A DNA stretch of 64,000 nt from an uncultured Pelagibacteraceae bacterium (GTDB taxonomy: Bacteria; Pseudomonadota; Alphaproteobacteria; Pelagibacterales; Pelagibacteraceae), in NCBI GenBank assembly GCA_902617825.1, contig CACMYE010000001.1, positions 55,056-119,055 on the forward strand. Direction: 5' to 3'. Both the position numbers and the translations under genes were made by a program. Below, in pieces: positions 42,037-50,657 of the stretch. Position 1 is the stretch's first letter, and every line of letters starts with the position of its first letter. A model generated the notes under the pieces. That model saw only the letters and a list, made by a program, of their open reading frames with translations. It did no database searches and was not told where the DNA came from.

Positions 42037-42357
42037 ATGTCTATATTAGAAAAATACGAAGCTGCATTAAAAGATAAAGATGAAGCTGCAATGAATGAAC
42101 TTTTACATGATGATTTTAAATTCACCATGCATAAATCAGGTAATACATTAAGTAAATCTGATGTAATGAAATGGGCAATGAGCGGTGACATTAACCAAAG
42201 AGACACAAGAATCGTTTATGAAAATGATGAAGTAGGTATTCACCATGCTTTTGTAACATTTGACGATGGAAATGTTGAGGCTGTAATGGCTGTCTATAAG
42301 TATAAGGATGGAAAAATAGTAAGTTTGGAGACAGGTGCTACTCCGATGCCTAAATAA
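42037..42357 (+). CDS. SnoaL/NTF2-like protein, paralogue of the second gene in the operon
   Basis: A 106-residue NTF2-like protein closely related to the one at 39365-39697 (MSILEK start, HDDF, YENDEVG, DGNVEAVM, YKDGKI, LETGAT end). It closes the run of ten small genes; the next gene (SMR-type) starts 38 bases later and has no visible ribosome binding site. AAGGAGA lies just upstream of this ATG, within the end of the DUF1330 gene. Confidence 0.75.
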   Translation: MSILEKYEAALKDKDEAAMNELLHDDFKFTMHKSGNTLSKSDVMKWAMSGDINQRDTRIVYENDEVGIHHAFVTFDDGNVEAVMAVYKYKDGKIVSLETGATPMPK

Positions 42358-42368
42358 ATATATATAAT

Positions 42369-42408
42369 TAGCGAGATTTCATTTAAACTCATTTAATGAG
42401 TCTCGCTA
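42369..42408 (+). repeat. inverted repeat spanning the SMR gene start codon
   Basis: TAGCGAGA (42369-42376) is perfectly complementary to TCTCGCTA (42401-42408), and inside it ACTCA (42387-42391) pairs with TGAGT (42397-42401) at the ATG (42396-42398). The fold would occlude the start of the downstream gene, which has no Shine-Dalgarno. It could be a translational switch or a binding site. Confidence 0.4.
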
Positions 42409-42728
42409 CTTCATACTTGTTCCTTGGCGTTGCAGTTTTCCTAGGAGTTACTTCAAATAGTTTTGCTAAAAGTGCTGAAGGTTTTACTCTTCTCTTACCA
42501 AGTGTAATTACAGCAATTACAATAGTCTTATGCATGTATACGCTTTCTCTAGTTATGAAAAATATACCAATGGGAATTACTTACGCATCTTTTGCTGGTC
42601 TGACAATCATTGCAACTGTGGTGGTAGGTGTAATTAGATTTAATCAAGTTCCCAATATGTACTCTTTAATTGGCTTAGTATTAATTATCATTGGTGTGCT
42701 AATGGTGAATTTATTAGGTAATAATTAA
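42396..42728 (+). CDS. SMR-family small membrane protein lacking the catalytic glutamate
   Basis: A 110-residue protein with four transmembrane helices, aligning with EmrE along its whole length (SAEGFTLLLPSV against SEGFTRLWPSV; NIPMGITYASFAGL against YIPTGIAYAIWSGV; LIIIGVLMVNLL at the end). However, the position of EmrE Glu14, essential for proton and drug binding, is Gly (about residue 17, VAVFLGVTSN against GAILAEVIGT). It is therefore unlikely to be an ordinary drug/proton antiporter. The start codon lies in an inverted repeat. It follows the small-protein operon and is 2 nt before a DUF2798 gene. Confidence 0.8.
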   Translation: MSLATSYLFLGVAVFLGVTSNSFAKSAEGFTLLLPSVITAITIVLCMYTLSLVMKNIPMGITYASFAGLTIIATVVVGVIRFNQVPNMYSLIGLVLIIIGVLMVNLLGNN

Positions 42729-42730
42729 AA

Positions 42731-42952
42731 ATGTTTCCCAAAAAATATTCTAATTTGTTGTTTATATTGATTATGGGTTTTGGAATGAGTTTATTTATGA
42801 CCCTAATTATTACATATATTAATACTGGTATAGATAAAGAATTTATAAATAGATTTTTAAAAGCTTGGGCTGTAGGATTGCCAATAGCTATATCAACGGC
42901 TTTGATAGTTGGGCCAATTGCTCGAAGATTTGTAGATAAAATTACAAAGTAA
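42731..42952 (+). CDS. DUF2798 small membrane protein
   Basis: A 73-residue protein with two transmembrane helices (about 8-30 and 44-62) and the family ending VGPIARRFVDKI. DUF2798 proteins are common in proteobacteria and have no assigned function. It lies 2 nt after the SMR-type gene, so the two membrane proteins are probably co-translated. It converges on the phosphatase gene. Confidence 0.8.
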   Translation: MFPKKYSNLLFILIMGFGMSLFMTLIITYINTGIDKEFINRFLKAWAVGLPIAISTALIVGPIARRFVDKITK

Positions 42953-42955
42953 AAT

Positions 42956-43762
42956 TTAAATTTTTTTAAGTGGACTTAATAATTTAAGTATTTTTTTATG
43001 CACTAATTTGTTAGCTGACACTAAAGTATTATCCCTTTTAATAATTTTTTCATTTCTCCAGTTCGTAACCACTCCACCCGCGGCTTTTATAATAGGTATA
43101 GAGGGATGAATATCCCAAATATGGTTACCACATTGGATTGCTATATCTAAAGTACCATCGGCTACTTGCATATAACTTAACGCGTCAGACGTTGGAAAGT
43201 TGTTCAATTGTAGTATTTTAGAAATTTTTTCCTGTTGTTTAAAAGAGAGATTTCCATGAAATGCTGCTGTTAGTTTTATTCCTTTAAATTTAGCATCTAT
43301 ATTTACTTTCAATTTTCTTTTTTTCCCATTTTCAAAAACATATGCATTTTTATCTGTTTCATTTAAATAGTATTTTTTTAAAATAGGAAAATTAACAAGT
43401 CCTATAATTGGACTGCCCAAATGATTTAATGAAATTAAGTTACTCCATGTAGGGCTGCCTATTACAAAAGATCTTGTTCCATCAATTGGATCTATGATCC
43501 AAGAAAATTCACTTTTTGATTTTGTATGTCCAAATTCTTCACCAATAATCTGATGAGAAGGGAATTTTTTCTTTATTTTTGATCTGATAAATTTTTCAAA
43601 TGCTTTGTCTGAAGTTGTAACTGGGTCATAAAGCTTACCTTTAAGTTTATTGGATACTTTAAAATTACTTAATTTTGAGTAATACAGTTTAGTTAAGTCT
43701 TTAGCTAATTGTTTTAGAAAATTAGCAAATATTGGATATTTTTTTGAATCAAATTTATTCAC
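42956..43762 (-). CDS. inositol-monophosphatase family phosphatase (HisN-like candidate)
   Basis: A 268-residue lithium-sensitive-type phosphatase. Metal-binding motifs are present: GEEFGH (about 70-75), the IDPIDGTRSFVIGSP block (about 87-101) and WDIHPSIPIIKAAGG (about 219-233). In many alphaproteobacteria such a protein acts as histidinol-phosphatase (HisN) or inositol/3'-phosphoadenosine phosphatase. IDPIDGTR-x-F and WDI with no AGAPYL-like ending leave the substrate open; HisN is the commonest annotation for this form. Confidence 0.8.
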   Translation of the reverse strand: MNKFDSKKYPIFANFLKQLAKDLTKLYYSKLSNFKVSNKLKGKLYDPVTTSDKAFEKFIRSKIKKKFPSHQIIGEEFGHTKSKSEFSWIIDPIDGTRSFVIGSPTWSNLISLNHLGSPIIGLVNFPILKKYYLNETDKNAYVFENGKKRKLKVNIDAKFKGIKLTAAFHGNLSFKQQEKISKILQLNNFPTSDALSYMQVADGTLDIAIQCGNHIWDIHPSIPIIKAAGGVVTNWRNEKIIKRDNTLVSANKLVHKKILKLLSPLKKI

Positions 43763-43828
43763 AAAGAACTCATACTATTTAATTTATGTTGATTAAAGTT
43801 AAAATTTAAATAATTCTTGATTGTATTT

Positions 43829-44932
43829 ATGAAAATAGAACTTGTTGAAAATAAAATTTACTTCATCAGTAGCTCACTGAAAAAAGAAATTCATCCATTT
43901 TGGCTAAGAGAAAGAGTTAATGGAGAGGAGTTTTTAGATAAAAATACACAACAAAGGCTATTTGATCCTACTTCTTTAAATAGTAATATCGCTATAAGCA
44001 AAGCAAGTATTTCCGACGATTATCTTGTGATTAATTTTAATGATGGTGTTCACTCAAAATTAAACATTGAAAAAATTGCTTCAGAATTTTCAAATGAAGA
44101 TAAAGTTATTAAGTCTATTGATAAAGTTAAATGGAACTCTGATTTAAAAAATATTAAAAATTTTGAATACCAAGATGATCTTTTTGACAGCAAAGAAATG
44201 CATGATTTACTTATTTCTTTTTACCAGTATGGGTTTGTAATTATTAAAAATGTTCCAACAAATGATAATTTTATTGTAAAATTTGCAAATTCTATTGGTA
44301 GTGTTAGAAGAACAAATTTTGGTGAACACTTCAATGTAAAATCTAAGCCAGATCCTAATGACCTTGCTTATACTTCTTTAGCACTTGCACCTCACACAGA
44401 TAATCCTTATAGAAATCCAGTTCCATGTATCCAGCTATTACACTGTATTGAAAATAAAGTTAATGGTGGTCTGTCTACCTTAGTTGATGGTCTAACAGTC
44501 ACAGAAGATTTAAAAACTGATCATCCTGAATTTTATAAAATTTTGACTGAAATAAAAGTCAAGTTTAAATTTATAGATAAAGAAATTGTTTTAGAAAATT
44601 GGTCACCTTTAATTGAATTAAGTGATGATAGAGAATTCAAGCAAGTTCGGTTTAGTCCAAGACTTGATTTTGTACCAGTCCTTGATAAAGATAAATTAGA
44701 TTTATATTACAAAGCACGAAAAAAATTATCTGAGAAGTACAACTCTGATAAATATAAAATTGAATTTAAACTTTCAGCTAAAGATTTAATTATGATGGAT
44801 AATTATAGATTATTACACGGTAGAACAGCTTACCAAGCATCTGAGGGCGAAAGATTTTTACAAGGATGTTATATAGATTATGATAGTACCGAAGGTAAAC
44901 TTAGACACTTAAAGAGAAAATTTAATCTTTAA
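43829..44932 (+). CDS. gamma-butyrobetaine hydroxylase-like 2-oxoglutarate dioxygenase
   Basis: A 367-residue Fe(II)/2-oxoglutarate oxygenase from the ATG at 43829; the in-frame TTG at 43817 is less likely. The N-terminal DUF971/GBBH-type domain has HPFWLRERVNGEEFLD (about 22-37). The TauD-type core shows the iron ligands in APHTDNPY (His-x-Asp) and a distal His in LLHGRTAY (about 334-341), with the 2-oxoglutarate arginine downstream. Related enzymes hydroxylate gamma-butyrobetaine or trimethyllysine. The end overlaps the convergent flavin-reductase gene by 11 bases. Confidence 0.85.
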   Translation: MKIELVENKIYFISSSLKKEIHPFWLRERVNGEEFLDKNTQQRLFDPTSLNSNIAISKASISDDYLVINFNDGVHSKLNIEKIASEFSNEDKVIKSIDKVKWNSDLKNIKNFEYQDDLFDSKEMHDLLISFYQYGFVIIKNVPTNDNFIVKFANSIGSVRRTNFGEHFNVKSKPDPNDLAYTSLALAPHTDNPYRNPVPCIQLLHCIENKVNGGLSTLVDGLTVTEDLKTDHPEFYKILTEIKVKFKFIDKEIVLENWSPLIELSDDREFKQVRFSPRLDFVPVLDKDKLDLYYKARKKLSEKYNSDKYKIEFKLSAKDLIMMDNYRLLHGRTAYQASEGERFLQGCYIDYDSTEGKLRHLKRKFNL

Positions 44933-45509
44933 ATAAATTTTCAATCTGTGCTTCAGCATCTTTTATAGATTTTTCATAATCAAGAGCCATTTGGTCAGCA
45001 CTGATCACATCTACTTTTTCTATTCCAAAAAAATTTAATATAAATTTTAACCATGGTGTAAGAAAATCTTCTGAACTATTTAATTTGGTACCACCAGATG
45101 TTATAACCAAATAGGCTTGTTTATTTTTAAGTAGCCCTTCTCGTCTTCCATTTGGTTTAAATTTAAATGTTTCTCCAATTCTTGCTGCTAAATCTGACCA
45201 TGCCTTAAGCGTAGCAGGAGGTCCATAATTATAAATTGGCGCAGAAATAATTACAATATCACTTTCCTTTAGCTCTTTTACAAGTTTATCAGATAACTCG
45301 AACATTTTTTTATGATGCTCTGTTTGATCTTTCTCTTCAATTTTCATTCCAGACTCAGTTAGACCGCTTACAAAAAGCATCTCTTCATCCAAATCACGAT
45401 ATAAAATTTCGTCTCCTGGTTTTTTTATTTTATCTAAAAGTTTTTTAGCTAATGCGCGAGAGGTAGATCCTTTTTTTCTTGCACTAGAATCTATTTGATA
45501 AATTTTCAT
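44922..45509 (-). CDS. FMN-dependent NADH reductase (azoreductase family)
   Basis: A 195-residue flavodoxin-fold protein. SSARKKGSTSRALAKKLLDK (about 8-27) is the FMN phosphate loop, IVIISAPIYNYGPPATLKAW (about 85-104) the flavin/active-site loop, and VITSGGTK (about 139-146) the third flavin contact. Together they identify the AzoR/NQO-like family, which reduces quinones or azo dyes with NADH. It lies 9 nt after the ccdA-like gene on the same strand. Confidence 0.85.
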   Translation of the reverse strand: MKIYQIDSSARKKGSTSRALAKKLLDKIKKPGDEILYRDLDEEMLFVSGLTESGMKIEEKDQTEHHKKMFELSDKLVKELKESDIVIISAPIYNYGPPATLKAWSDLAARIGETFKFKPNGRREGLLKNKQAYLVITSGGTKLNSSEDFLTPWLKFILNFFGIEKVDVISADQMALDYEKSIKDAEAQIENLFKD

Positions 45510-45518
45510 TAATTAGTT

Positions 45519-46226
45519 TTATCCGAAATTTTGCATAAAAGGAAAAACTTTAATTATATAAAAACCGATTGCTTGTAATTGATTAGTTAGAATTAAAATA
45601 CCTGTAACTAGAAGAGTTATTCCTCCTATTTTTGAGATTAAATTTATATTTTTTCTAAAATTTTTAGAAAATAATAAAAATCTTTGAATTAAATATCCTG
45701 ACAACACAAAAGGTATAGCTAAGCCTAAAGAGTAAGATATCAGTAATATTATTGCTCTTGATAATGTTTCTTCGATCGAGGCAAGAGCTAAGATAGATCC
45801 TAAAATAGGTCCGATACAAGGAGTCCATCCAAAACCAAATGCAAGGCCTATAACATAAGGAAATAAAATATTTCTAGATTCTTTAGCATCAAATCTTTTT
45901 TCAAAATTCAGATATGGGATATTAATAATACCTAATAATTGAAATGAAAATATTACAATAATTATTCCTGCAACAATTCTTAAGAACTCTGAGTTTTGTA
46001 AAAGTGCTTGGCCTAAAAAGGAAGCTGATGCTCCCAATAATACAAATACAGTTGAAAAACCTAAACAAAATAAGACCAAAGGAAAAAAATTTGCTTTTTT
46101 TGAATCTATAACATCTTGTAGTGATTGACCTGAAATATATGAAACATATCCTGGAATTAAAGGTAGAACACAAGGTGATAAGAAACTTATTAATCCAGCA
46201 CCAAAAGCAATTGAGAACTCAAACAT
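45519..46226 (-). CDS. ccdA: cytochrome c biogenesis / thiol electron transfer protein CcdA
   Basis: A 235-residue protein with six transmembrane helices and the two CcdA cysteines in LSPCVLPLIPGY (about 16-27) and GWTPCIGPILG (about 133-143). CcdA carries electrons from cytosolic thioredoxin across the inner membrane for haem attachment and other periplasmic thiols. It overlaps ppc by one base and precedes the flavin reductase. It is the short, stand-alone version rather than full DsbD. Confidence 0.92.
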   Translation of the reverse strand: MFEFSIAFGAGLISFLSPCVLPLIPGYVSYISGQSLQDVIDSKKANFFPLVLFCLGFSTVFVLLGASASFLGQALLQNSEFLRIVAGIIIVIFSFQLLGIINIPYLNFEKRFDAKESRNILFPYVIGLAFGFGWTPCIGPILGSILALASIEETLSRAIILLISYSLGLAIPFVLSGYLIQRFLLFSKNFRKNINLISKIGGITLLVTGILILTNQLQAIGFYIIKVFPFMQNFG

Positions 46227-48910
46227 TATCCAGTATTCTTCATAGCTGCAGATATGCCTGCTATTGATGTTAAAAGTGCATCATTCAGATCTTTTTTATC
46301 AGAGAATTTTTTACTTTTTTTAAGCTTATGTATAACAATAGGCTGAATTATATTTAGTACTTCTGAATATATACTTCTCACAATTATCAATGTTCTAAAT
46401 TGTTTTCTCGTTAAAAAAATCTCTTTTGTCGTAATTTTTTTGTTCAGTTTTTTTATTGTTTCAAATTGAAATCTAAGTTTTTTTCCCACTCTTTTTAATT
46501 TTCGATCAGCTAAGTATTCCTCATAAATTTTAGATATTTCTGGATCAGCCTTTGTAATTACCATATCAAGTATATCTAACATTGAATTAAAAAAGGGCCA
46601 ATGTTTTTCCATATCTAGCAAAGTTTTTCTAAATTTTTTTATATATGCATATCTTAAAGCTTCAGCGCTACCTAACCACGCAGGTAACATTAATCTAATT
46701 TGTGTCCATGCAAATACCCAGGGTATAGCTCTTAAACTTTTGATATTATCTATATTTTTTCGTTTTGATGGTCTAGATCCAATAGATAATTTTCCAAGAG
46801 CTAAATGAGGTGTAACATTTTTAAAATACTTTATAAATTCTGAACTTTGATTAATATTTTTTCTATATGAGCTTTTAGAAATATCAGACATCTTCTCAAT
46901 TAGTGATCTCCATTTTTCTTTTGGAACTGGTGGTGGGTTAAGTGTTGCTTCAGTTACAGCACCTATATAACTACATATATTATATTCAGCTATGGGTTCG
47001 TAACCATATTTTTGCTGGATAACTTCACCTTGATCAGTAATTCTTATATTTCCATTCACTGAATTTGGAGGTAAAGATCTTAAAGTTGCTTGAATTGGAC
47101 CTCCTCCTCTTCCAGCAGAACCCCCTCTTCCATGAAAAAAACTAACTTTAATACCATATTTTTTTGCTGATTTAACAATTTGCTCTTGTGCTTTATATTG
47201 ATTCCAACTTGCACATATTTTACCTGCATCTTTGCTGGAGTCTGAGTAACCTATCATTACTTCTTGTTTATTATTTATTAATTTTTTGTACCATTTTTTT
47301 GAAAACAAGTTTTTCATTATTTGATTTGCATTAACTAAATCATCTAAAGTTTCAAATAATGGAACCACTCTTAATTTATTTACTATCTTTGCCTCTTTTT
47401 GAAGAAATGAAACTGCTAAAATATCTGAAGCAGAAGTTGTCATTGAAATTACATAAGCACCTAAACATTCAGAAGGTTCCTCAGCAAGTATTTTAAAGGT
47501 AGACCAAACTTCGCTATTTTCTTTATTAGAAAATTTAAAGTTATTTATACAGTTATTTTTTGAAATTAATTTAGATTTTAAGAAGTAAATTTTTTCTTCT
47601 TCAGTAAATTTGTAATAATTTTTATTAAATTTTTTCTTAACTAACTCAGCAATTAATTGAGTGTGTCTGGAAGACTCTTGTCTAATATCTAATCTGGCCA
47701 AATTTATACCAAAGCACTTTGCTCGTCTCATAAGATCTAATAAATCTCCACTAGCAATATTTTCATTTTGATTTTGCTCTAAGGACTCCCTTACAACTCT
47801 TAAGGGCTTTAAAATTTCTTCTGTAGAACTTAATAAGTTATTTTTGTTTAAAGGTTGTTTATTAATTAAATGTTGTTCAATAGATCTGTGAGTTAACCTC
47901 ATTTTATCTCTTAAAGGTCTTAAAAAGACTCGATAAGGTTCAAAAGATTTACCTACTCGTTTCATTATTTTTTTTGAACATTTTTTCATAGAATAAGATC
48001 TTATAATTTTTGTTAAAGTCTTTTCATAAAGTTTTGCAGCTTCCCATCTGGATAATAAAATTACTTCTTTGGTAACTTTAGATGTTACGTTAGGATTTCC
48101 GTCTCTGTCACCTCCCATCCATGAGCCAAATTGAATAGGATTAAAATTTTTTGGTAAACCCTTATTCATATTTTTTACAAAAATAGAATTCAATCTTCTA
48201 TATACTTTGGGAATTGTATCCCAAAGACTATCCTCAATAATAGCTAAACCCCACCTTGCTTCATCGAATGGAGTTGGTCTTGTTCTTTTAAGATCATCTG
48301 TGTTCCAGATAATTGAGAATTCATCTCGTAGCTGTTTATTTAATGACTTTAATTTTGAGGGGTAGGATTTAAAAAGATCTCTTTGTTCTAAAATTTCAAT
48401 AATTTTGTGATATTTTTGAATTATAGTTCTTCTTTTTACTTCTGTTGGATGAGCAGTTAATACTATTCCAATATCTAGATTTTTCGCAAGATTATAAATT
48501 TTACTATTTGGTATATTTTTGTTTTTAAATAGATTTTTAAAGATTTCTTCAATAAATATATTGTATTTTAAGTTTTTCCTTTTTGTTTCATATTCATCTA
48601 AATTCCTAGCTGTATCGATAGACTCTGCTAAATTTATAAAGTTTATAAGATGACTAAATGCTCTAGTTAATCTGAAAGTATCTTTAGGGTTGGCACTTTT
48701 TATAGTTTTAACCAATTTTTTGAACGATTTATTACTTTTAAGATTAATTTTATTGGCTTTTGAGAGTTTTCTTACTTTTTCAACTAAATTAAAAAACTTT
48801 ATACCTTCTTGATCTTTAATTACTTCGCCAAGAGTAGTTCCAAGATGACGGATATCCTCTCTGAGTAACTTTGTTGGTATTCTTTCATAGTAAAGATCTC
48901 TTTTTTTCAT
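46226..48910 (-). CDS. ppc: phosphoenolpyruvate carboxylase
   Basis: An 894-residue PEP carboxylase, complete in length. Diagnostic motifs are VLTAHPTEVKRRTI (about 151-164), GSWMGGDRDGNPNVT (about 264-278), MIGYSDSSKDAGKICASW (about 555-572), the catalytic FHGRGGSAGRGGGP (about 593-606) and the invariant C-terminal MKNTG. It forms oxaloacetate from PEP and bicarbonate, refilling the TCA cycle. Its start overlaps the end of the SMP-30 gene by 26 bases, so it appears to be transcribed with the sugar-acid genes. Confidence 0.95.
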   Translation of the reverse strand: MKKRDLYYERIPTKLLREDIRHLGTTLGEVIKDQEGIKFFNLVEKVRKLSKANKINLKSNKSFKKLVKTIKSANPKDTFRLTRAFSHLINFINLAESIDTARNLDEYETKRKNLKYNIFIEEIFKNLFKNKNIPNSKIYNLAKNLDIGIVLTAHPTEVKRRTIIQKYHKIIEILEQRDLFKSYPSKLKSLNKQLRDEFSIIWNTDDLKRTRPTPFDEARWGLAIIEDSLWDTIPKVYRRLNSIFVKNMNKGLPKNFNPIQFGSWMGGDRDGNPNVTSKVTKEVILLSRWEAAKLYEKTLTKIIRSYSMKKCSKKIMKRVGKSFEPYRVFLRPLRDKMRLTHRSIEQHLINKQPLNKNNLLSSTEEILKPLRVVRESLEQNQNENIASGDLLDLMRRAKCFGINLARLDIRQESSRHTQLIAELVKKKFNKNYYKFTEEEKIYFLKSKLISKNNCINNFKFSNKENSEVWSTFKILAEEPSECLGAYVISMTTSASDILAVSFLQKEAKIVNKLRVVPLFETLDDLVNANQIMKNLFSKKWYKKLINNKQEVMIGYSDSSKDAGKICASWNQYKAQEQIVKSAKKYGIKVSFFHGRGGSAGRGGGPIQATLRSLPPNSVNGNIRITDQGEVIQQKYGYEPIAEYNICSYIGAVTEATLNPPPVPKEKWRSLIEKMSDISKSSYRKNINQSSEFIKYFKNVTPHLALGKLSIGSRPSKRKNIDNIKSLRAIPWVFAWTQIRLMLPAWLGSAEALRYAYIKKFRKTLLDMEKHWPFFNSMLDILDMVITKADPEISKIYEEYLADRKLKRVGKKLRFQFETIKKLNKKITTKEIFLTRKQFRTLIIVRSIYSEVLNIIQPIVIHKLKKSKKFSDKKDLNDALLTSIAGISAAMKNTG

Positions 48911-49793
48911 CGACTAAAATAAATTTTTTTTGCAGTAATCCTTTAGAGTTTGTTTTTACACTAAATAAAGAACCTGAGTATCTATATTTTCGCAATTCAG
49001 CACTGTTCATGCCCTTCGTAGCAGATGTTACAAAAAGTTCGTTATTATTAAGTCCACCAAACGTACAATTAGTGATATTTTTTGCCTCAAATTGAATTCT
49101 ATGTATTAATTTCGCTTTGTTATTAAAAACTGAAACACACGCCCCATGAAAATGGGCAACCCAAAGATTTTTCTTATTATCTAAAGTCATACCGTCTGGT
49201 GATCCGTCACTTTTAGAAAAAGTTTTAAAAATTTTTTTACTTTGAATTTTATTTCTTTTATCAATTTTAATTTTATAAATTTTTTTTTTCGAACTATCTG
49301 TGTGATAAAAATTATATTGATCTATAAAAGCTGGTCCATTAGTAATTCTATATTTTTTATCAATTTTATTTATATTTAAATTTTTATCTAATTTGTATAA
49401 AGACCCTTTTTCGATTTTTCTCTCTAGATTATCCATTGTTCCAAACCATAGATTACCGATCGGATCTGTTTTACCGTCATTAATTCTATTAAATTTAATA
49501 TCTGACTCAATTGGAATAGTTTTAACAATTTTTTTTGTTTTAAGATTTTGAATTCTAATCTCTCCTTGTAATCCTAAAATAAATATATCTTTTTTAACAT
49601 GACTTAAAAAACCAATCTCTTTATTTACTTTAAAAGTTTTCTTTTTTTTTGTTCTTAAATTTAAAGAAAAAATTTTTTTTTTTTTAATATCTACAAAATA
49701 AATTGAGTTATGTTCTTTTACCCATAAAGTACCTTCACCTAACGTACAATTTAATTTCCAAAGAGTTTGTGGCTTATAGGTTTTTATTTTCAC
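48885..49793 (-). CDS. SMP-30/gluconolactonase family lactonase
   Basis: A 302-residue six-bladed propeller. CTLGEGTLWVKEHNSIYFVD (about 16-35) is the standard opening with the metal-ligand glutamate. NRINDGKTDPIGNLWFGTMD (about 102-121), ITNGPAF (about 149-155) and SDGSPDGMTLDNKKNLWVAH (about 195-214) supply the other calcium/zinc ligands (N and D). Such enzymes open sugar-acid lactones. It follows the FAH gene by 6 bases on the same strand, in a probable aldonate degradation operon. The sugar is unknown. Confidence 0.87.
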   Translation of the reverse strand: MKIKTYKPQTLWKLNCTLGEGTLWVKEHNSIYFVDIKKKKIFSLNLRTKKKKTFKVNKEIGFLSHVKKDIFILGLQGEIRIQNLKTKKIVKTIPIESDIKFNRINDGKTDPIGNLWFGTMDNLERKIEKGSLYKLDKNLNINKIDKKYRITNGPAFIDQYNFYHTDSSKKKIYKIKIDKRNKIQSKKIFKTFSKSDGSPDGMTLDNKKNLWVAHFHGACVSVFNNKAKLIHRIQFEAKNITNCTFGGLNNNELFVTSATKGMNSAELRKYRYSGSLFSVKTNSKGLLQKKFILVDEKKRSLL

Positions 49794-49799
49794 AAAATA

Positions 49800-50642
49800 T
49801 TAAAGAGAAACAACTTTTGAATTTTGCTCACCTAAACTTTCTATTGATAACCTTAGTGTATCACCAGCTTTTAAAAACTGCTGAGGTTTCATACCCATAC
49901 CAACACCTGGAGGAGTTCCAGTAGTTATAATATCACCTGGTTGTAATGACATAAATTTACTTAAATAAGATACTATAAAGTAAACGTTAAAAATCATAGT
50001 ATTAGTGTTGCCGGTTTGCATTCGTTTACCATTAACATCCAAACTCATTTTTAAATTATTGATATCTGGTATCTCATCCTTGGTTACTAAATAAGGTCCA
50101 ATCGGTCCATAAGTATCATGTGATTTACCTTTTACCCATTGACCCATTTTTTCTATTTGCCATTCCCTTTCACTTATATCATTCACAAGACAATATCCTA
50201 ATATGTGATCTTCAGATTGATCTTCGGATATATGTTTAGTTTCTTTTCCAATAACTATTCCAAGTTCAACTTCCCAATCTAACTTTTTTGAACCTGAAAC
50301 AATTTGAATGTCATCGTTTGGGCCGTTAATAGAGCTTGTCGCTTTCATGAAAGTAATTGGCTCAGATGGTGGCTCGGCACCAGTTTCGGCAGCATGATCA
50401 GAAAAATTAAGACCTATAGCTATAAATTTTCCAGGTTTTGCAACACAAGAACCAATTCTTTCGTGATCATTTAATATAGGAAGTGAGGATAAATCTACAT
50501 TTTTTAGTTTTGAAATAGTCTCAAAATTTAAATGATCAGGAATTAAGTCTACTATGTGAGAACTTAAATCTCGAATTTTACCATCTTGACCTAAAACACC
50601 AGGTTTTTCATTTCCTTTTTGTCCTACCCTTAATAATTTCAT
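49800..50642 (-). CDS. fumarylacetoacetate hydrolase family protein (2,4-diketo-3-deoxy sugar acid hydrolase candidate)
   Basis: A 280-residue FAH-fold enzyme. IAIGLNFSDHAAETG (about 73-87), the metal-binding WEVELGIVIGKETK (about 123-136) and TTGTPPGVGMGMKPQQFLKAGD (in two adjoining motifs, about 240-261) are the family hallmarks. With the adjacent SDR it fits the route in which a 2-keto-3-deoxy sugar acid is oxidised at C4 and then hydrolysed to pyruvate plus a hydroxy acid (known for L-fuconate and L-rhamnonate). Ureidoglycolate lyase is an alternative annotation. Directly upstream (15 nt) is the SDR. Confidence 0.82.
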   Translation of the reverse strand: MKLLRVGQKGNEKPGVLGQDGKIRDLSSHIVDLIPDHLNFETISKLKNVDLSSLPILNDHERIGSCVAKPGKFIAIGLNFSDHAAETGAEPPSEPITFMKATSSINGPNDDIQIVSGSKKLDWEVELGIVIGKETKHISEDQSEDHILGYCLVNDISEREWQIEKMGQWVKGKSHDTYGPIGPYLVTKDEIPDINNLKMSLDVNGKRMQTGNTNTMIFNVYFIVSYLSKFMSLQPGDIITTGTPPGVGMGMKPQQFLKAGDTLRLSIESLGEQNSKVVSL

Positions 50643-50657
50643 AGTTCTCCTCCTAAA

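Noticed and set aside
42396..42952. Drug-resistance efflux pump
   Set aside because: The SMR-like protein lacks the essential glutamate, so a standard multidrug antiporter call is not supported.
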